From Leptolyngbya ohadii IS1 (GTDB lineage: Bacteria > Cyanobacteriota > Cyanobacteriia > Elainellales > Elainellaceae): a stretch of 64,000 nucleotides of DNA. The position numbers were made by a program, and so were the translations under genes. The stretch lies in NCBI RefSeq assembly GCF_002215035.1, contig NZ_NKFP01000004.1, positions 1,117,726 through 1,181,725 of the forward strand, in the 5' to 3' direction. The notes below the pieces were generated by a model. The model was given only the letters and a program-made list of their open reading frames with translations, ran no database searches and was not told the origin of the DNA. How positions within the stretch are numbered: the stretch's first letter is position 1; each line of letters begins with the position of its first letter. Positions 47,507-56,760 of this stretch are shown here, one piece after another.

Positions 47507-49132
47507 CTATGCCGTCATCGATCGCATGGTGCGGCTAATCAGGTTAAAGTTACTGTCCAGCCAACCAATCAGGCTCAGATCGTTAGAGATCGACTTGGGC
47601 GGGTTGGCAATCAGCGTATCCAGCTGGATCAGGCGGTTAAAGTCAATTTCAACATCGCCGCTGCGGGGGGTGCCGTTGGACTGATAAAACTGGACTCCGG
47701 CGATCTGCATGATGCGGATAATTTCCTGCGCCATAATCCCGTAGCCGATCGTGGTGGGGTGAATGCCGTCCAGCGAGAATAGCCCCCCCTGTTTGCGACC
47801 CGTGCGATCGGAGACAAAAAAGCGTGAATCGGGAACCGGGTTGAGTGCCTGAAGCGGAGCCGGAAGCTCATAGGCACCACCCACCTCATCCCACCAGGAG
47901 GGACGCGCCGTAGGGTCAAGCACATAGCGCCGCAGGGCAACCCGATCGAGTAAGCTAACCAGCTCAAACAAATACCAGTCTCGCCCTTCCTGTCTTGCCT
48001 GCCGCACCGAATTTGCAATGCAGTCGTTGTACTGATCGATCGCGCTATCGATCGCCCTTGCCTGCTGTTCCGTCAGGTGGGGATGCTTGTCGGGATTAAA
48101 CTCCTGATCCGTAATCCAGGGCAGCGTGTAGTAGGGATAGTAGCGGGAACCGGGAACTACCTTGCGATCGACTCCTCGCGCTAAGGGAGCGATTGTGACG
48201 TGGGGAACGGTGCTGATAATCACGTGGCGGGCGCGAATTTGCTTAATCTGCTCCACCACCTGATTCCACTCCGCCTCAAAGTGAATCGGTCGCCAGACAG
48301 TGTACTGATTGTTTTGCTCAATGCTGTCGTAGTCGTCCCCGCTCCAGGACACGTTGAACTGCAAAATACTGCCCAGCGCATTGTTCGCGCCAATCATCAC
48401 GATCAGGGTTTCGATGCCGTCCCCGTCGCCTGTTTCCAGCGTGCCCTCTGCGGCAAGTGCCTGAGCTGCGTCGAGGGGCGGAAATGCCTGACCGCGATCG
48501 TTTCTGGCGGAATTGAGGACGCGCAGGGCGCTAATTTCGTTTGCATTCTGCACCCCCTGATTAGTGAAGTTATCCCTGGGTGAATTTTGCTGAATCTCTG
48601 CTCGACACCGATCCGCTGTTTTAGAAAGGGTGTTTCGCAGATCCCAGCCGTACACGCCCAGATTGTGATTAATCCTACCGTAGGGGTCGGGCGGAATGGA
48701 ACCTGCGCCCCGTTCCCAGTAATCTTCTACCCGATCGAGCAAATCCCGCACGGTTAGCAACGCCGGGGCAAACTCCCACCAGTCAATTTTGTCGCCGTAG
48801 GACTGCTCTAGCTGCCGCGCCAGCCACTCCAGATTAATCGGCAAGCCGTCTCCTGGTCCGCCATAGGTAGGATAGCGGAATTCTGCCCAGCCCAGTTCCG
48901 AGGCAATCAGGCGCGGGTAGGACAGACTCGTGTTAAAGATTGCGCCGCTCTGGAAGCCCTGGGTCAACGAATCGCCGATCGCCACCAGCCGATGTCGGGG
49001 AGTGCCCTGCCGATTCACGTTGACCGCAATTCCCAGAGTCGGATCGGTTTCCGGGCGGCGAGCCTCCGCTCGAATCATCACATCGGGCGGCGTCTTCGGG
49101 TCGCGCATTGCGGGGGTAACTTCTCTCAGCAT
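47507..49132 (-). CDS. SGNH/GDSL hydrolase family protein
   Basis: The 541-residue protein carries the GDSL block VAIGDSLTQGF (Ser near residue 54), the oxyanion Asn block IVMIGANNALGSI and the Asp-x-x-His block FSLDGIHPTTIGYG. It is therefore an esterase or lipase of the SGNH type. It has no clear signal peptide. A long insertion between blocks (about residues 95-215) is unusual. The substrate is unknown. The next gene on the same strand encodes a lysozyme, so a cell-envelope role is possible. Confidence 0.85.
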   Translation of the reverse strand: MLREVTPAMRDPKTPPDVMIRAEARRPETDPTLGIAVNVNRQGTPRHRLVAIGDSLTQGFQSGAIFNTSLSYPRLIASELGWAEFRYPTYGGPGDGLPINLEWLARQLEQSYGDKIDWWEFAPALLTVRDLLDRVEDYWERGAGSIPPDPYGRINHNLGVYGWDLRNTLSKTADRCRAEIQQNSPRDNFTNQGVQNANEISALRVLNSARNDRGQAFPPLDAAQALAAEGTLETGDGDGIETLIVMIGANNALGSILQFNVSWSGDDYDSIEQNNQYTVWRPIHFEAEWNQVVEQIKQIRARHVIISTVPHVTIAPLARGVDRKVVPGSRYYPYYTLPWITDQEFNPDKHPHLTEQQARAIDSAIDQYNDCIANSVRQARQEGRDWYLFELVSLLDRVALRRYVLDPTARPSWWDEVGGAYELPAPLQALNPVPDSRFFVSDRTGRKQGGLFSLDGIHPTTIGYGIMAQEIIRIMQIAGVQFYQSNGTPRSGDVEIDFNRLIQLDTLIANPPKSISNDLSLIGWLDSNFNLISRTMRSMTA

Positions 49133-49270
49133 CGGAACTCCTCACAGGAAATGGGGACTGTCTCGTTTGCCATTATGGGCGATCGATCCGCCGACAATCC
49201 CTAACCCGCATGGGGTATTTTGCGCCAAAAAGTTAACTGAGCGTTAGGAAAACTGTTAGAGAAATACGTA

Positions 49271-50614
49271 TTAGAGAAATACGGTGTAGTCTTCTCCTAA
49301 AAATAGTGCCCGTTCTGCCCGACGACGGCGCGTAAGACCCGGCAGTTCTACCCCATCGCCCAGATTCCAGCGCAAAAACTGATCGGCAGCGCCCCGATAA
49401 TCTCGCTGGTTAAGCAGCCGCAGCAGAGTTGATCCCGCAAAGGCACCCTCGCCCACGTTGTAGGTGAACGATACCAAGGCAGAAAACTGATCGTCGTTGA
49501 GCGGCACTGTTACCAAATCGATGACGGCTGCTTCAAATCGACGCAGATCGCGCTTCAGAAATGCCTCTGCCTGCGCCTCCGTAATCACCTGTCCCGGAAA
49601 CACGCCCGAAGTGGTGCCATAGCCGATCGTCCAGACGCCCACTGCATCCAAATATGCCTCTAGCCGTAGCCCCTCAAACGACTTCAGCAGCCGCAATCCC
49701 TTACTGTTAATTTGCCTTGCGCCACCCGGACTGGGAGAAGGCATCGGACCGATCGGCTGTCCATTTCGGAGCAACTGCACCGCAGACTGAAACACGAGCC
49801 AGGTATTTTTTCCCTTAAACCACACCTGATTGCCCTGAGCATCAATGCCCAATGTGATTCGCAAGTGATTATCTGGCGCAGCTTCGTAGGCGGCGATCGG
49901 CAAAACCGTTCCGCTGTTAATAAACTGTCGCTGGCTATCCGGCAGGTTTGACCCCTGGGCAGTGGTTTGCTTCAGCCAGGTATCAATCAAAGCACGGACG
50001 GCAAACGTTGAAGGCTGCGGAGTAGGAGCAGGGGTTGGAGCAGGGGCTGGAGCAGGCGTCGGTTTGCCATTTTGCAAAATCTGCGCCGCCGGACGATAGA
50101 CAAACCAGGTGTTTCTGCCTTTGAACTGCACCTGTTGCCCCTGGGCATTGCGACCGAGGGTAATTTTCAGGTGGTTATTGGTGGCATCGGCAAAGCTATT
50201 GAGCGGCAAAACGGTTCCACTGTTAATAAACTGTCGCTGGTCATCGGGTAGCGTGGAGCCTTGTCCAGTCGTTTGTTTAAGCCAGGTATCGAGGACGGTG
50301 CGAAGTGTATACATAGGCGGAGAAGGGGTCGGAGACGGAGTTGGAGCCGGATTAATCGCCTGTCCGTTCTGCAAAATCTGCGCCGCCGGACGGTACACAA
50401 ACCAGGTATTTTTGCCCTGAAACTGAACTTGCTGTCCCTGGGCATCCCGACCGAGCGTCACTTGCCAATGGTCATCGGGTGCAGGGGTAAAGGCAACAAT
50501 CGGCAAAACCGTGCCCGCCCGCACAAACTGCTTCTGGTTTTCCGGCAGCTTTGAGCCTTGCGCCGTACTTTGCTTCAGCCACGTATCCAGCACCATCCGG
50601 AGAGAGTACGCCAT
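49271..50614 (-). CDS. GH24 lysozyme with three N-terminal repeat modules
   Basis: The C-terminal 145 residues are a phage-type muramidase: LLKSFEGLRLEAYLDAVGVW and TIGYGTT hold the Glu/Asp/Thr catalytic set, and NDDQFSALVSFTYNVGEGAF follows. Before it stand three modules of about 85 residues. Each starts like YTLRTVLDTWLKQTTGQGST and ends like FKGRNTWFVYRPAAQILQNG, and Pro-rich linkers separate them. Such modules appear in other cyanobacterial wall hydrolases and may bind the wall. No signal peptide is seen. ATG 50614 is preferred over an in-frame TTG at 50632. It is not in a phage context. Confidence 0.88.
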   Translation of the reverse strand: MAYSLRMVLDTWLKQSTAQGSKLPENQKQFVRAGTVLPIVAFTPAPDDHWQVTLGRDAQGQQVQFQGKNTWFVYRPAAQILQNGQAINPAPTPSPTPSPPMYTLRTVLDTWLKQTTGQGSTLPDDQRQFINSGTVLPLNSFADATNNHLKITLGRNAQGQQVQFKGRNTWFVYRPAAQILQNGKPTPAPAPAPTPAPTPQPSTFAVRALIDTWLKQTTAQGSNLPDSQRQFINSGTVLPIAAYEAAPDNHLRITLGIDAQGNQVWFKGKNTWLVFQSAVQLLRNGQPIGPMPSPSPGGARQINSKGLRLLKSFEGLRLEAYLDAVGVWTIGYGTTSGVFPGQVITEAQAEAFLKRDLRRFEAAVIDLVTVPLNDDQFSALVSFTYNVGEGAFAGSTLLRLLNQRDYRGAADQFLRWNLGDGVELPGLTRRRRAERALFLGEDYTVFL

Positions 50615-50764
50615 CGATCGACTATCCTGCAAAACACCAAACGAACCAAAGGCGAGTTCCCGGTAGATACACCCGACCCAGCAACTCGTCGGTTCTGTTA
50701 TAACAGGCGATTTCTATGGATAGAGTACCCGTGGGGGATATTTTTTAACTTTTAGATAGCTGAC

Positions 50765-52000
50765 TCAGGGAGATGACAGCATCGATCGCAAAACCCCCTG
50801 TCGCTCCTCTGGTCTTTCCCGACTAAGATTCCAGAGGCTTTCGTAAAAGAAGAGGGAGATGCCTGCAAATTGGCGATCGCGTACCCAGGTTGCCTGCTGC
50901 TGGACTTGGCGAATGGGGATAGGTTTGTCCTTGAGTCCGGTGAGTAAGCCGATCGCCGTGGGAATATGGCGTTGGGCTGCCTGGACTTCGGGGCGAGAGA
51001 GTTCGCTGAGGAACCGCTGGGGGCTGTCGTGATACACCTGCAAAATCAGTTCTTCCACAAAGCCTGCTCGTTCCCAAAGTCGCCAGTCCTGTAAGAAGTG
51101 GTGATAGGCGAAGGGGTAGCTGTTGGGGGACAGGGAAACAATGACGTTTTGCTTGCGGGCTTTGATGGCGTGGAAGGTTCGTTCCATGAAGGCGGTGATT
51201 TTGTCGGCACGCCACTTGACCCACTCCGGGTCTTGGGGATTGGCAGGGGGGAATTTACCCTTTTCCCGGCGGTAAAGCTGCACAGTGTAGGCATCGTAGC
51301 CAAAGTCGTCGGGTAATCCCAGATGATCGTCAAACTGAATGCCGTCGATGTCGTAGCGGGTGACGATCTCCAGAATCAGATTGAGAATAAACTGCTGAAC
51401 TTCGGGCTTAAAGGGATTGAGCCACCGCCGCTGATAGATGCCGTCCTGCCAGATCTGGCTAGCGTCCCGCCGATTGGTGATCCAGTCCGGATGGCGTACC
51501 GCGATCGCCGAATCTGCCGTCGTCATAAAACCAAACTCAAACCAGGGAATGACCGTTAACCCCTGCTGATGGCTGGTTTGGATCAGGTCTGCCAGCATAT
51601 CCCAGTTCTGCAAAGCGGGGACTCGTGGATCGATCGATCGACCGCTGGCTCGTTGGGCGATCGGGCTGGAATACAGGGTATAGCCCCAGTTCCACACCGT
51701 TGGATAAACCGTATTGAAGTTCATCTGCCGCAGGGTTTGCAGGGCAGTGGTGAGGCGATCGGGGCTGAACATCACGTCGCTATCCACGTTGGTGAGCCAG
51801 ACTCCGCGAATTTCGCTGGTTGGCGTTGCAGGTGGACTTGCCGAACGTACAGGAGCGATCGATCCCAGTAAGCCAATGACCACCAGGCAAAGGAGAATCA
51901 GAACTCGCTGGGAAACTGAAATTGAATTAACTATTTTTCGGAAGGGATGGGGATGATTTGATGAACGCGATCGCAAAGGTGAACCTGAACGGGACTTCAT
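50765..52000 (-). CDS. Family 10-like glycosyl hydrolase (GHL10), exported
   Basis: The 411-residue protein has a basic start and a signal anchor (VLILLCLVVIGLLGSIAPVR). The GHL10 barrel follows: EIRGVWLTNVDSDVMFSPDR, FNTVYPTVWNWGYTLYSSPI, VIPWFEFGFM and YDIDGIQFDDHLGLPDDFGY with the acidic pair. Members are proposed to act on wall or exopolysaccharide glycans. It is the third envelope-directed hydrolase in a row on this strand. Confidence 0.9.
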   Translation of the reverse strand: MKSRSGSPLRSRSSNHPHPFRKIVNSISVSQRVLILLCLVVIGLLGSIAPVRSASPPATPTSEIRGVWLTNVDSDVMFSPDRLTTALQTLRQMNFNTVYPTVWNWGYTLYSSPIAQRASGRSIDPRVPALQNWDMLADLIQTSHQQGLTVIPWFEFGFMTTADSAIAVRHPDWITNRRDASQIWQDGIYQRRWLNPFKPEVQQFILNLILEIVTRYDIDGIQFDDHLGLPDDFGYDAYTVQLYRREKGKFPPANPQDPEWVKWRADKITAFMERTFHAIKARKQNVIVSLSPNSYPFAYHHFLQDWRLWERAGFVEELILQVYHDSPQRFLSELSRPEVQAAQRHIPTAIGLLTGLKDKPIPIRQVQQQATWVRDRQFAGISLFFYESLWNLSRERPEERQGVLRSMLSSP

Positions 52001-52165
52001 GGACGATAGGGCAACTCAAAACAGCAATAACTCTGCTTACGCCAACCTACTGTAACCGTCCGCCTGATTATTCAATAAAGATTATTCAATAGAAAAGGCA
52101 AGCTTCTGCCTGCCTTGTTCAGAGGTATTCGCTTAGAGAATTAGTGTTTACGATCGCGACCGATT

Positions 52166-52420
52166 CTACGAGTTCGGTGCGTTGGCGAGGGGACGCTCGT
52201 GACCGCCATCATATTCGTCTACGATCACGTACTTGCCGTCTTCGCCGCGAGCAAAGCGGGAATTGTTATTGATGGTTTGCCATGCAACTTCACGAGCTGC
52301 TGCCTCATCGTGACCATTTTCCAGGAAGCTGTTGTAGGCAGCAACGAAAATTCCCTGAGCTTCTTCGGGCAGAACGCTTTTGATGTCCTGGGGCAGATTT
52401 TCACGGCTTAACTGATTCAT
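52166..52420 (-). CDS. ChaB-domain protein
   Basis: The 84-residue protein contains the ChaB motif NLPQDIKSVLPEEAQGIFVA, then AYNSFLENGHDEAAAREVAW. ChaB was named as a regulator of the cation transporter ChaA in E. coli, but its exact role is unsure. No chaA lies nearby. A hydrophilic gene lies upstream on the same strand, and the two may be stress-related partners. Confidence 0.85.
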   Translation of the reverse strand: MNQLSRENLPQDIKSVLPEEAQGIFVAAYNSFLENGHDEAAAREVAWQTINNNSRFARGEDGKYVIVDEYDGGHERPLANAPNS

Positions 52421-52661
52421 AATTCCTCCTAAAAGAACGTTTTAATCAAATCGAAATTGGAATCGAACTAAAATAAAATCGGAATAATTGAGTTTCTGAG
52501 AAAAACACCTTTCTCTATTTGAAATGACCCTGTTCTAGCTGAAAGAGTCATTCTTTAAAACCAACTTCAGCAAGTCAAATCAATTAGATCGACTTAACCG
52601 ATTGTCTGAATCGATCGACTGCATCGACTACTTAAATCGATCAACTGAATCAACAACGGCT

Positions 52662-53057
52662 TTACCACCAGGTTCTCTCGCCATTTTCATCCGTGCGGGC
52701 TTGACGAATCACATCAGAGATTTCTTCCGCATCCTTAACGTGGTGCAGTGCCTTTTGCGACCCGTCCGGTTCATCTACTACAAAGTAGGCTGGAACCACA
52801 ATATGATCGCCCGTGATATCCGGTGCATCGACTGCAACCTGCTTAGCCTTTTCCTTTAAGGATTTGGAGTCATCAATCCGATCGCCCGGATTCACCGTCA
52901 GTTCGTTGCCCTTCTCTCTCAGTTCTGCTTGCTGCGCTTTGTACTGTTCGGGATCAACTTCTTCAGGCACGGCGGGCTGGCGGGTGATCCGCTCCTGATT
53001 TGCCTCATCAATGTTTGTATTGGTTCTCTCTATGTCACGTTTCGCTTTGTCACTCAT
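52662..53057 (-). CDS. Small hydrophilic protein of unknown function
   Basis: The 131 residues are highly charged. The N-terminal half (ERTNTNIDEANQERITRQPA) looks disordered. The second half (DAPDITGDHIVVPAYFVVDE, then RQARTDENGERTWW) is likely folded, and its ending resembles the ending of ChaB-like proteins (position, charge). It precedes the ChaB gene by 240 bp on the same strand. Confidence 0.6.
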   Translation of the reverse strand: MSDKAKRDIERTNTNIDEANQERITRQPAVPEEVDPEQYKAQQAELREKGNELTVNPGDRIDDSKSLKEKAKQVAVDAPDITGDHIVVPAYFVVDEPDGSQKALHHVKDAEEISDVIRQARTDENGERTWW

Positions 53058-53447
53058 GCCTAGATTCCTCTGCGCAATTCACAAAGCCATATTAGTGAAG
53101 GCGATCGATCCCCGTCCTCCCTCAAACGAAGGAAGCTATGTCTGCGTTAAAAGATAGATTCCTGAAATACGATGCAAAATCCTACAGAAGTTCTACTTAC
53201 AAGACAGGAGATAAATTAGCTGGTGATTCAATTGAAAAAACATCAAGAATGGTCAATTCAATCAATGAAAATTCCTGTAGAGTAAGCGTTTTGTCCATCT
53301 AGCCAAATCGAGTTTGCCTAGCCAAACCTATCTAAAGGATTCATCAACTCATCCCCAATAGGCGGGATAATAAAAACGATCGCTCTCCTATCGCTTCCCG
53401 CAAATTTCTACTCACTTTTCTACAAACTTCTCTACAAACTTTCAGCT
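53058..53447. other. Divergent gene-free spacer
   Basis: About 390 AT-rich bases between divergent genes. Nothing clear beyond the expected promoters. Confidence 0.35.
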
Positions 53448-53873
53448 ATGGAACGGGGTTTACTGTGGTTGCCGCTGCTGGTGCTGTTTTTCTGGCTCGC
53501 CTGGGCAGGGTGGAATGAGTATCAGAAAGTAGAGGCTTATCGGCTCTGGGCAGAAGGGTTCGATCGGGCTAAGTACGATATCTATGCCGTCCTGGGACAA
53601 AAGGGCAGCGACATCACCTGGGGCAAACCCACGCGCAAAGGCATCACCGACCTGCAAACCTTCTCGCTTCAGCAGGTACAGACAATTAAGCTGCGGGCAA
53701 ACAACCAGACGATCGATCCCGAAAATCTGCCGGAGAAAGCAAAACAGGCGGCGATCGAGTTTGAGCTAGGCGATCGATCCGTTCTGGTTCCGTTTACTGA
53801 TCTGGAACTGGCGGCACAGTGGCAGCAGGCGATCGATCGGGAGTGGACAAAGTATCGGCAGGTTAGTCCCTAA
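53448..53873 (+). CDS. Membrane-anchored protein of unknown function
   Basis: The 141-residue protein has one N-terminal helix (LLWLPLLVLFFWLAWAGWNE) that anchors it in the membrane. The soluble part (KYDIYAVLGQKGSDITWGKP, FELGDRSVLVPFTDLELAAQ) resembles no enzyme known to me. It looks like a conserved cyanobacterial protein. Confidence 0.7.
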   Translation: MERGLLWLPLLVLFFWLAWAGWNEYQKVEAYRLWAEGFDRAKYDIYAVLGQKGSDITWGKPTRKGITDLQTFSLQQVQTIKLRANNQTIDPENLPEKAKQAAIEFELGDRSVLVPFTDLELAAQWQQAIDREWTKYRQVSP

Positions 53874-54048
53874 GTTCAGAGCCTTTAGATGTCTTTTAGA
53901 TCGGGTCTTTAGATTAGATGTTTCAATCGCTTGATTAAGTCCGCAAATCTGTAGTTACAGTTCGGCACGAATCAGGCACTATGGGGGTAGACGACACTTT
54001 CCCCGCTGCTCCGCTGCGCTTTTTTCTGGGCTTTTTTTGGGCTGTCTC

Positions 54049-56715
54049 ATGGGCTATCTCACGCTGCCGAAACGGTTTCGCTTCCTCCTAGCTGGCTCCA
54101 AGCTGGCAATTTTTGAAGCCTGTGTGATTGGGGTAGTATCCGGTTTATCCGCTGTGGTGCTGAAGTGGGGCATTGGCTGGGTGGGGGGCTGGCGGGTGCA
54201 GTTGTCTTACCAAATGCCTGTCTGGTTTATTCTGCCTGCGATCGGTCTAATAGGCGGCGTGCTGTCCGGCTGGCTGATTGAAAGACTGGCTCCCGAAGCG
54301 GCGGGGAGCGGTATTCCCCAGGTCAAGGCAGCTTTAGCAAATGTGCCGATGGCGCTGAATTTGCGAGTGGCAGCCGTCAAGATGATCAGCGTGATCCTGG
54401 CAGTAGGTTCCGGACTGAATCTGGGGCGGCAGGGTCCAACGGTGCAGGTGGGAGCTGCGTTAGCCGCGCAGTTGAGCCAGTGGATTCCCACTTCGCCGGA
54501 GTATCGCAGACAGTTGATTGCTGCCGGAGCCGCTGCCGGACTGGCTGCCGGATTTAATGCGCCGATCGCCGGAGTGCTGTTTGTCGTCGAGGAGTTCTTG
54601 CAGGACTTCTCTGGGCTGACTTTGGGCACTGCAATTCTGGCTTCCTTTATTGGGGCTGTGGTGTCCCGGCTGGTGGGCGGACAGGGCTTAAATTTAAATT
54701 CGATCGTCACCCAGTCGCAGGTCAGCTTTTCCCTTCAGGATGTGCCGTTTTTTCTGATTTTGGGACTGCTGGCGGGGCTGCTGGGCGGGCTATTCAGTCA
54801 GGGTATCTTCGCGAGTCTGGCAATGTTTCGGCGCGGCATTGGCAACGGGATTCGCCTGAGTTTGCCGATGAAAATTGGTCTAGCAGGACTGATTTCGGGT
54901 GCAGTGGTGGTCATTTTGCCGCCGGAGTTTCGGGACAATTCGGGGCTACAAGAGTTTTTGAGTACGGGAAATGCCCCCTGGCATCTGACGCTGCTGGCAT
55001 TTGTAATCAAGTTTTTTCTGACGCTGCTGGCGTATGGTGCAGGCACACCGGGCGGATTGTTTGCTCCGGCACTGCTGCTGGGGGCGGCACTGGGGCATCT
55101 GGTGGGCTATGGTGCGCAGGCACTCGAAACAATGGTGGGCATTCCGCTTGGCTTCCCCGCTGGCATTAGCGATCCCTCGACCTACGCACTGGCAGGAATG
55201 GGTGCGTTTTTTAGTGCTGTCACCCGTGGACCCATTACGGCGATCGTTATTGTTTTTGAGATCACAACGGACTTTAATCTGGTGCTGCCGCTGATGATCG
55301 GGTCGGTGATTGCTTATCTGATTACCGATCGGATTGCCAGTGGTTCCATCTATACCCGTTTACTCGCCTGGAACGGCATCCATCTGGACAAATACAGTTC
55401 TACTCCCACAGGCACCTGGACGGAGCTAAAAGCCGCCGATCTGATGCAGCGACGGGTCGAAACTCTGGACCTCAGCCTCAGCCTGCCGGAAGTTGTACAG
55501 GCTTTCTCTCGATCGCACCATCGCGGCTTTCCGGTAGTCTCAAACGGCAAGCTCATTGGCATTGTCACCCAGAGCGATTTAGCCGACCGATCGCGACACA
55601 CGCCCCAGGGACAGCCCGCCAGCCTCGCGGACATTATGACGACCCAGCCCGTCACCGTGTCCCCCACCGATCGCCTCACTCACGTCTTATTTTTACTAAA
55701 TCGCTATAAGCTCAGTCGCCTGCCCGTCACCGAAGGACAAAAGCTTGTCGGCATTATTACCCGCGCCGATATTATTCGCGCCGAGGCGGATCAGGTCAGC
55801 GGTGAAAATAAAACCTTCGGACCCCAGCCCGAACCCTCCTATGTGGTTTACCAGACCCGATCGCCCGCGACCGGAAAAGGACGCCTGCTCGTGCCCCTCA
55901 GCAATCCCCATACGGCTCCCCTGCTACTGCGTCTGGCGGCTGCGATCGCCCATGAGCGGGACTACGAGGTGGAATGTTTGCAGGTCGTCTCTGTGCCGCG
56001 CGGCACCTCTCCCTCGGAAGCCAATATTCGTACCACCAACAGCCGCAAACTCCTGAAACGTGCAGAACAGATCGGACGCGCCTCCAATGTGCCAATTCAC
56101 ACTCAAATCAGACTGGCGCACGACTCCTCTCAGGCAATCCTGGAAGCGATCGAAGACCGTCATATTAACCTGATTTTGATGGGCTGGAAGGGCAGCACGA
56201 ATTCGCCGGGACGGGTGTTTGGCAACATTGTAGACACCGTGATTCGGCAGGCAGACTGCGAAGTGATGATGGTCAAACTGGGGGATATCGTTCAATTCGA
56301 TCGCTGGCTGATTCCTGTCGCGGGAGGACCCAACGCCCAGCAAGCCATCCGCCTCCTGCCTGCCCTCACCTCCCTTGCCACCAAGCCCGATGTCCAGCTC
56401 TGCCAGGTCTTTGACGACACGCCCTCCAGCCACGACACTGCTTACCTGAAGCAAATCTTTAACGACATTACGCCCAGACTGCACTGCCCCGTTACTGCCC
56501 GATCGCTCTGCGGACGATCAATTGCCGACGCCATTCTGGATCTTGCCCGCTACGAACGCTGCGATGTCATTATGCTGGGAGCCAGCCGCGAAGGACTGCT
56601 GCAACAGGTGATCAAAGGCAACATTCCGGAGTCGGTTGCCCGTCATACCAATCGCACCGTGATTATTGTCAGAGGAGCCGTGACCCCGCAGGAAGAAGGT
56701 GTGTTTATGCTTTAG
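54049..56715 (+). CDS. ClC chloride channel/antiporter fused to CBS pair and two Usp domains
   Basis: An approximately 888-residue fusion. Residues 1-430 form a ClC transporter with the GSGIPQVKAAL filter motif (86-90) and TPGGLFAPALLLGAALGHL. Residues about 445-590 hold two CBS domains (TWTELKAADLMQRRVETLDL; DIMTTQPVTVSPTDR). From 610 on there are two universal-stress-like domains (GRLLVPLSNPHTAPLLLRLA; LIPVAGGPNAQQAI) with nucleotide-binding-type ends. The gating-glutamate motif GREGP reads GRQGP here (Gln128). TTG 54037 precedes ATG 54049, which is the better start. CBS and Usp parts probably sense nucleotides and adjust ion flow. The stop lies in a 15-bp repeat. Confidence 0.9.
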   Translation: MGYLTLPKRFRFLLAGSKLAIFEACVIGVVSGLSAVVLKWGIGWVGGWRVQLSYQMPVWFILPAIGLIGGVLSGWLIERLAPEAAGSGIPQVKAALANVPMALNLRVAAVKMISVILAVGSGLNLGRQGPTVQVGAALAAQLSQWIPTSPEYRRQLIAAGAAAGLAAGFNAPIAGVLFVVEEFLQDFSGLTLGTAILASFIGAVVSRLVGGQGLNLNSIVTQSQVSFSLQDVPFFLILGLLAGLLGGLFSQGIFASLAMFRRGIGNGIRLSLPMKIGLAGLISGAVVVILPPEFRDNSGLQEFLSTGNAPWHLTLLAFVIKFFLTLLAYGAGTPGGLFAPALLLGAALGHLVGYGAQALETMVGIPLGFPAGISDPSTYALAGMGAFFSAVTRGPITAIVIVFEITTDFNLVLPLMIGSVIAYLITDRIASGSIYTRLLAWNGIHLDKYSSTPTGTWTELKAADLMQRRVETLDLSLSLPEVVQAFSRSHHRGFPVVSNGKLIGIVTQSDLADRSRHTPQGQPASLADIMTTQPVTVSPTDRLTHVLFLLNRYKLSRLPVTEGQKLVGIITRADIIRAEADQVSGENKTFGPQPEPSYVVYQTRSPATGKGRLLVPLSNPHTAPLLLRLAAAIAHERDYEVECLQVVSVPRGTSPSEANIRTTNSRKLLKRAEQIGRASNVPIHTQIRLAHDSSQAILEAIEDRHINLILMGWKGSTNSPGRVFGNIVDTVIRQADCEVMMVKLGDIVQFDRWLIPVAGGPNAQQAIRLLPALTSLATKPDVQLCQVFDDTPSSHDTAYLKQIFNDITPRLHCPVTARSLCGRSIADAILDLARYERCDVIMLGASREGLLQQVIKGNIPESVARHTNRTVIIVRGAVTPQEEGVFML

Positions 56716-56760
56716 GGCGGTGCTTTAGATCCCAATGCTTTAGATCCCAATGCTTTAGAC
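56708..56760. repeat. 15-bp tandem repeat containing the ClC stop codon
   Basis: TGCTTTAGATCCCAA units stand in line after TGCTTTAGGGCGG, and each contains TAG. The last reaches the 3' end of the convergent GvpL/F gene. Confidence 0.9.

Noticed and set aside
49271-50614. Lysozyme considered as part of a prophage
   Set aside because: No holin, capsid, tail, integrase or other phage gene is near, and the gene has three chromosomal-type modules.
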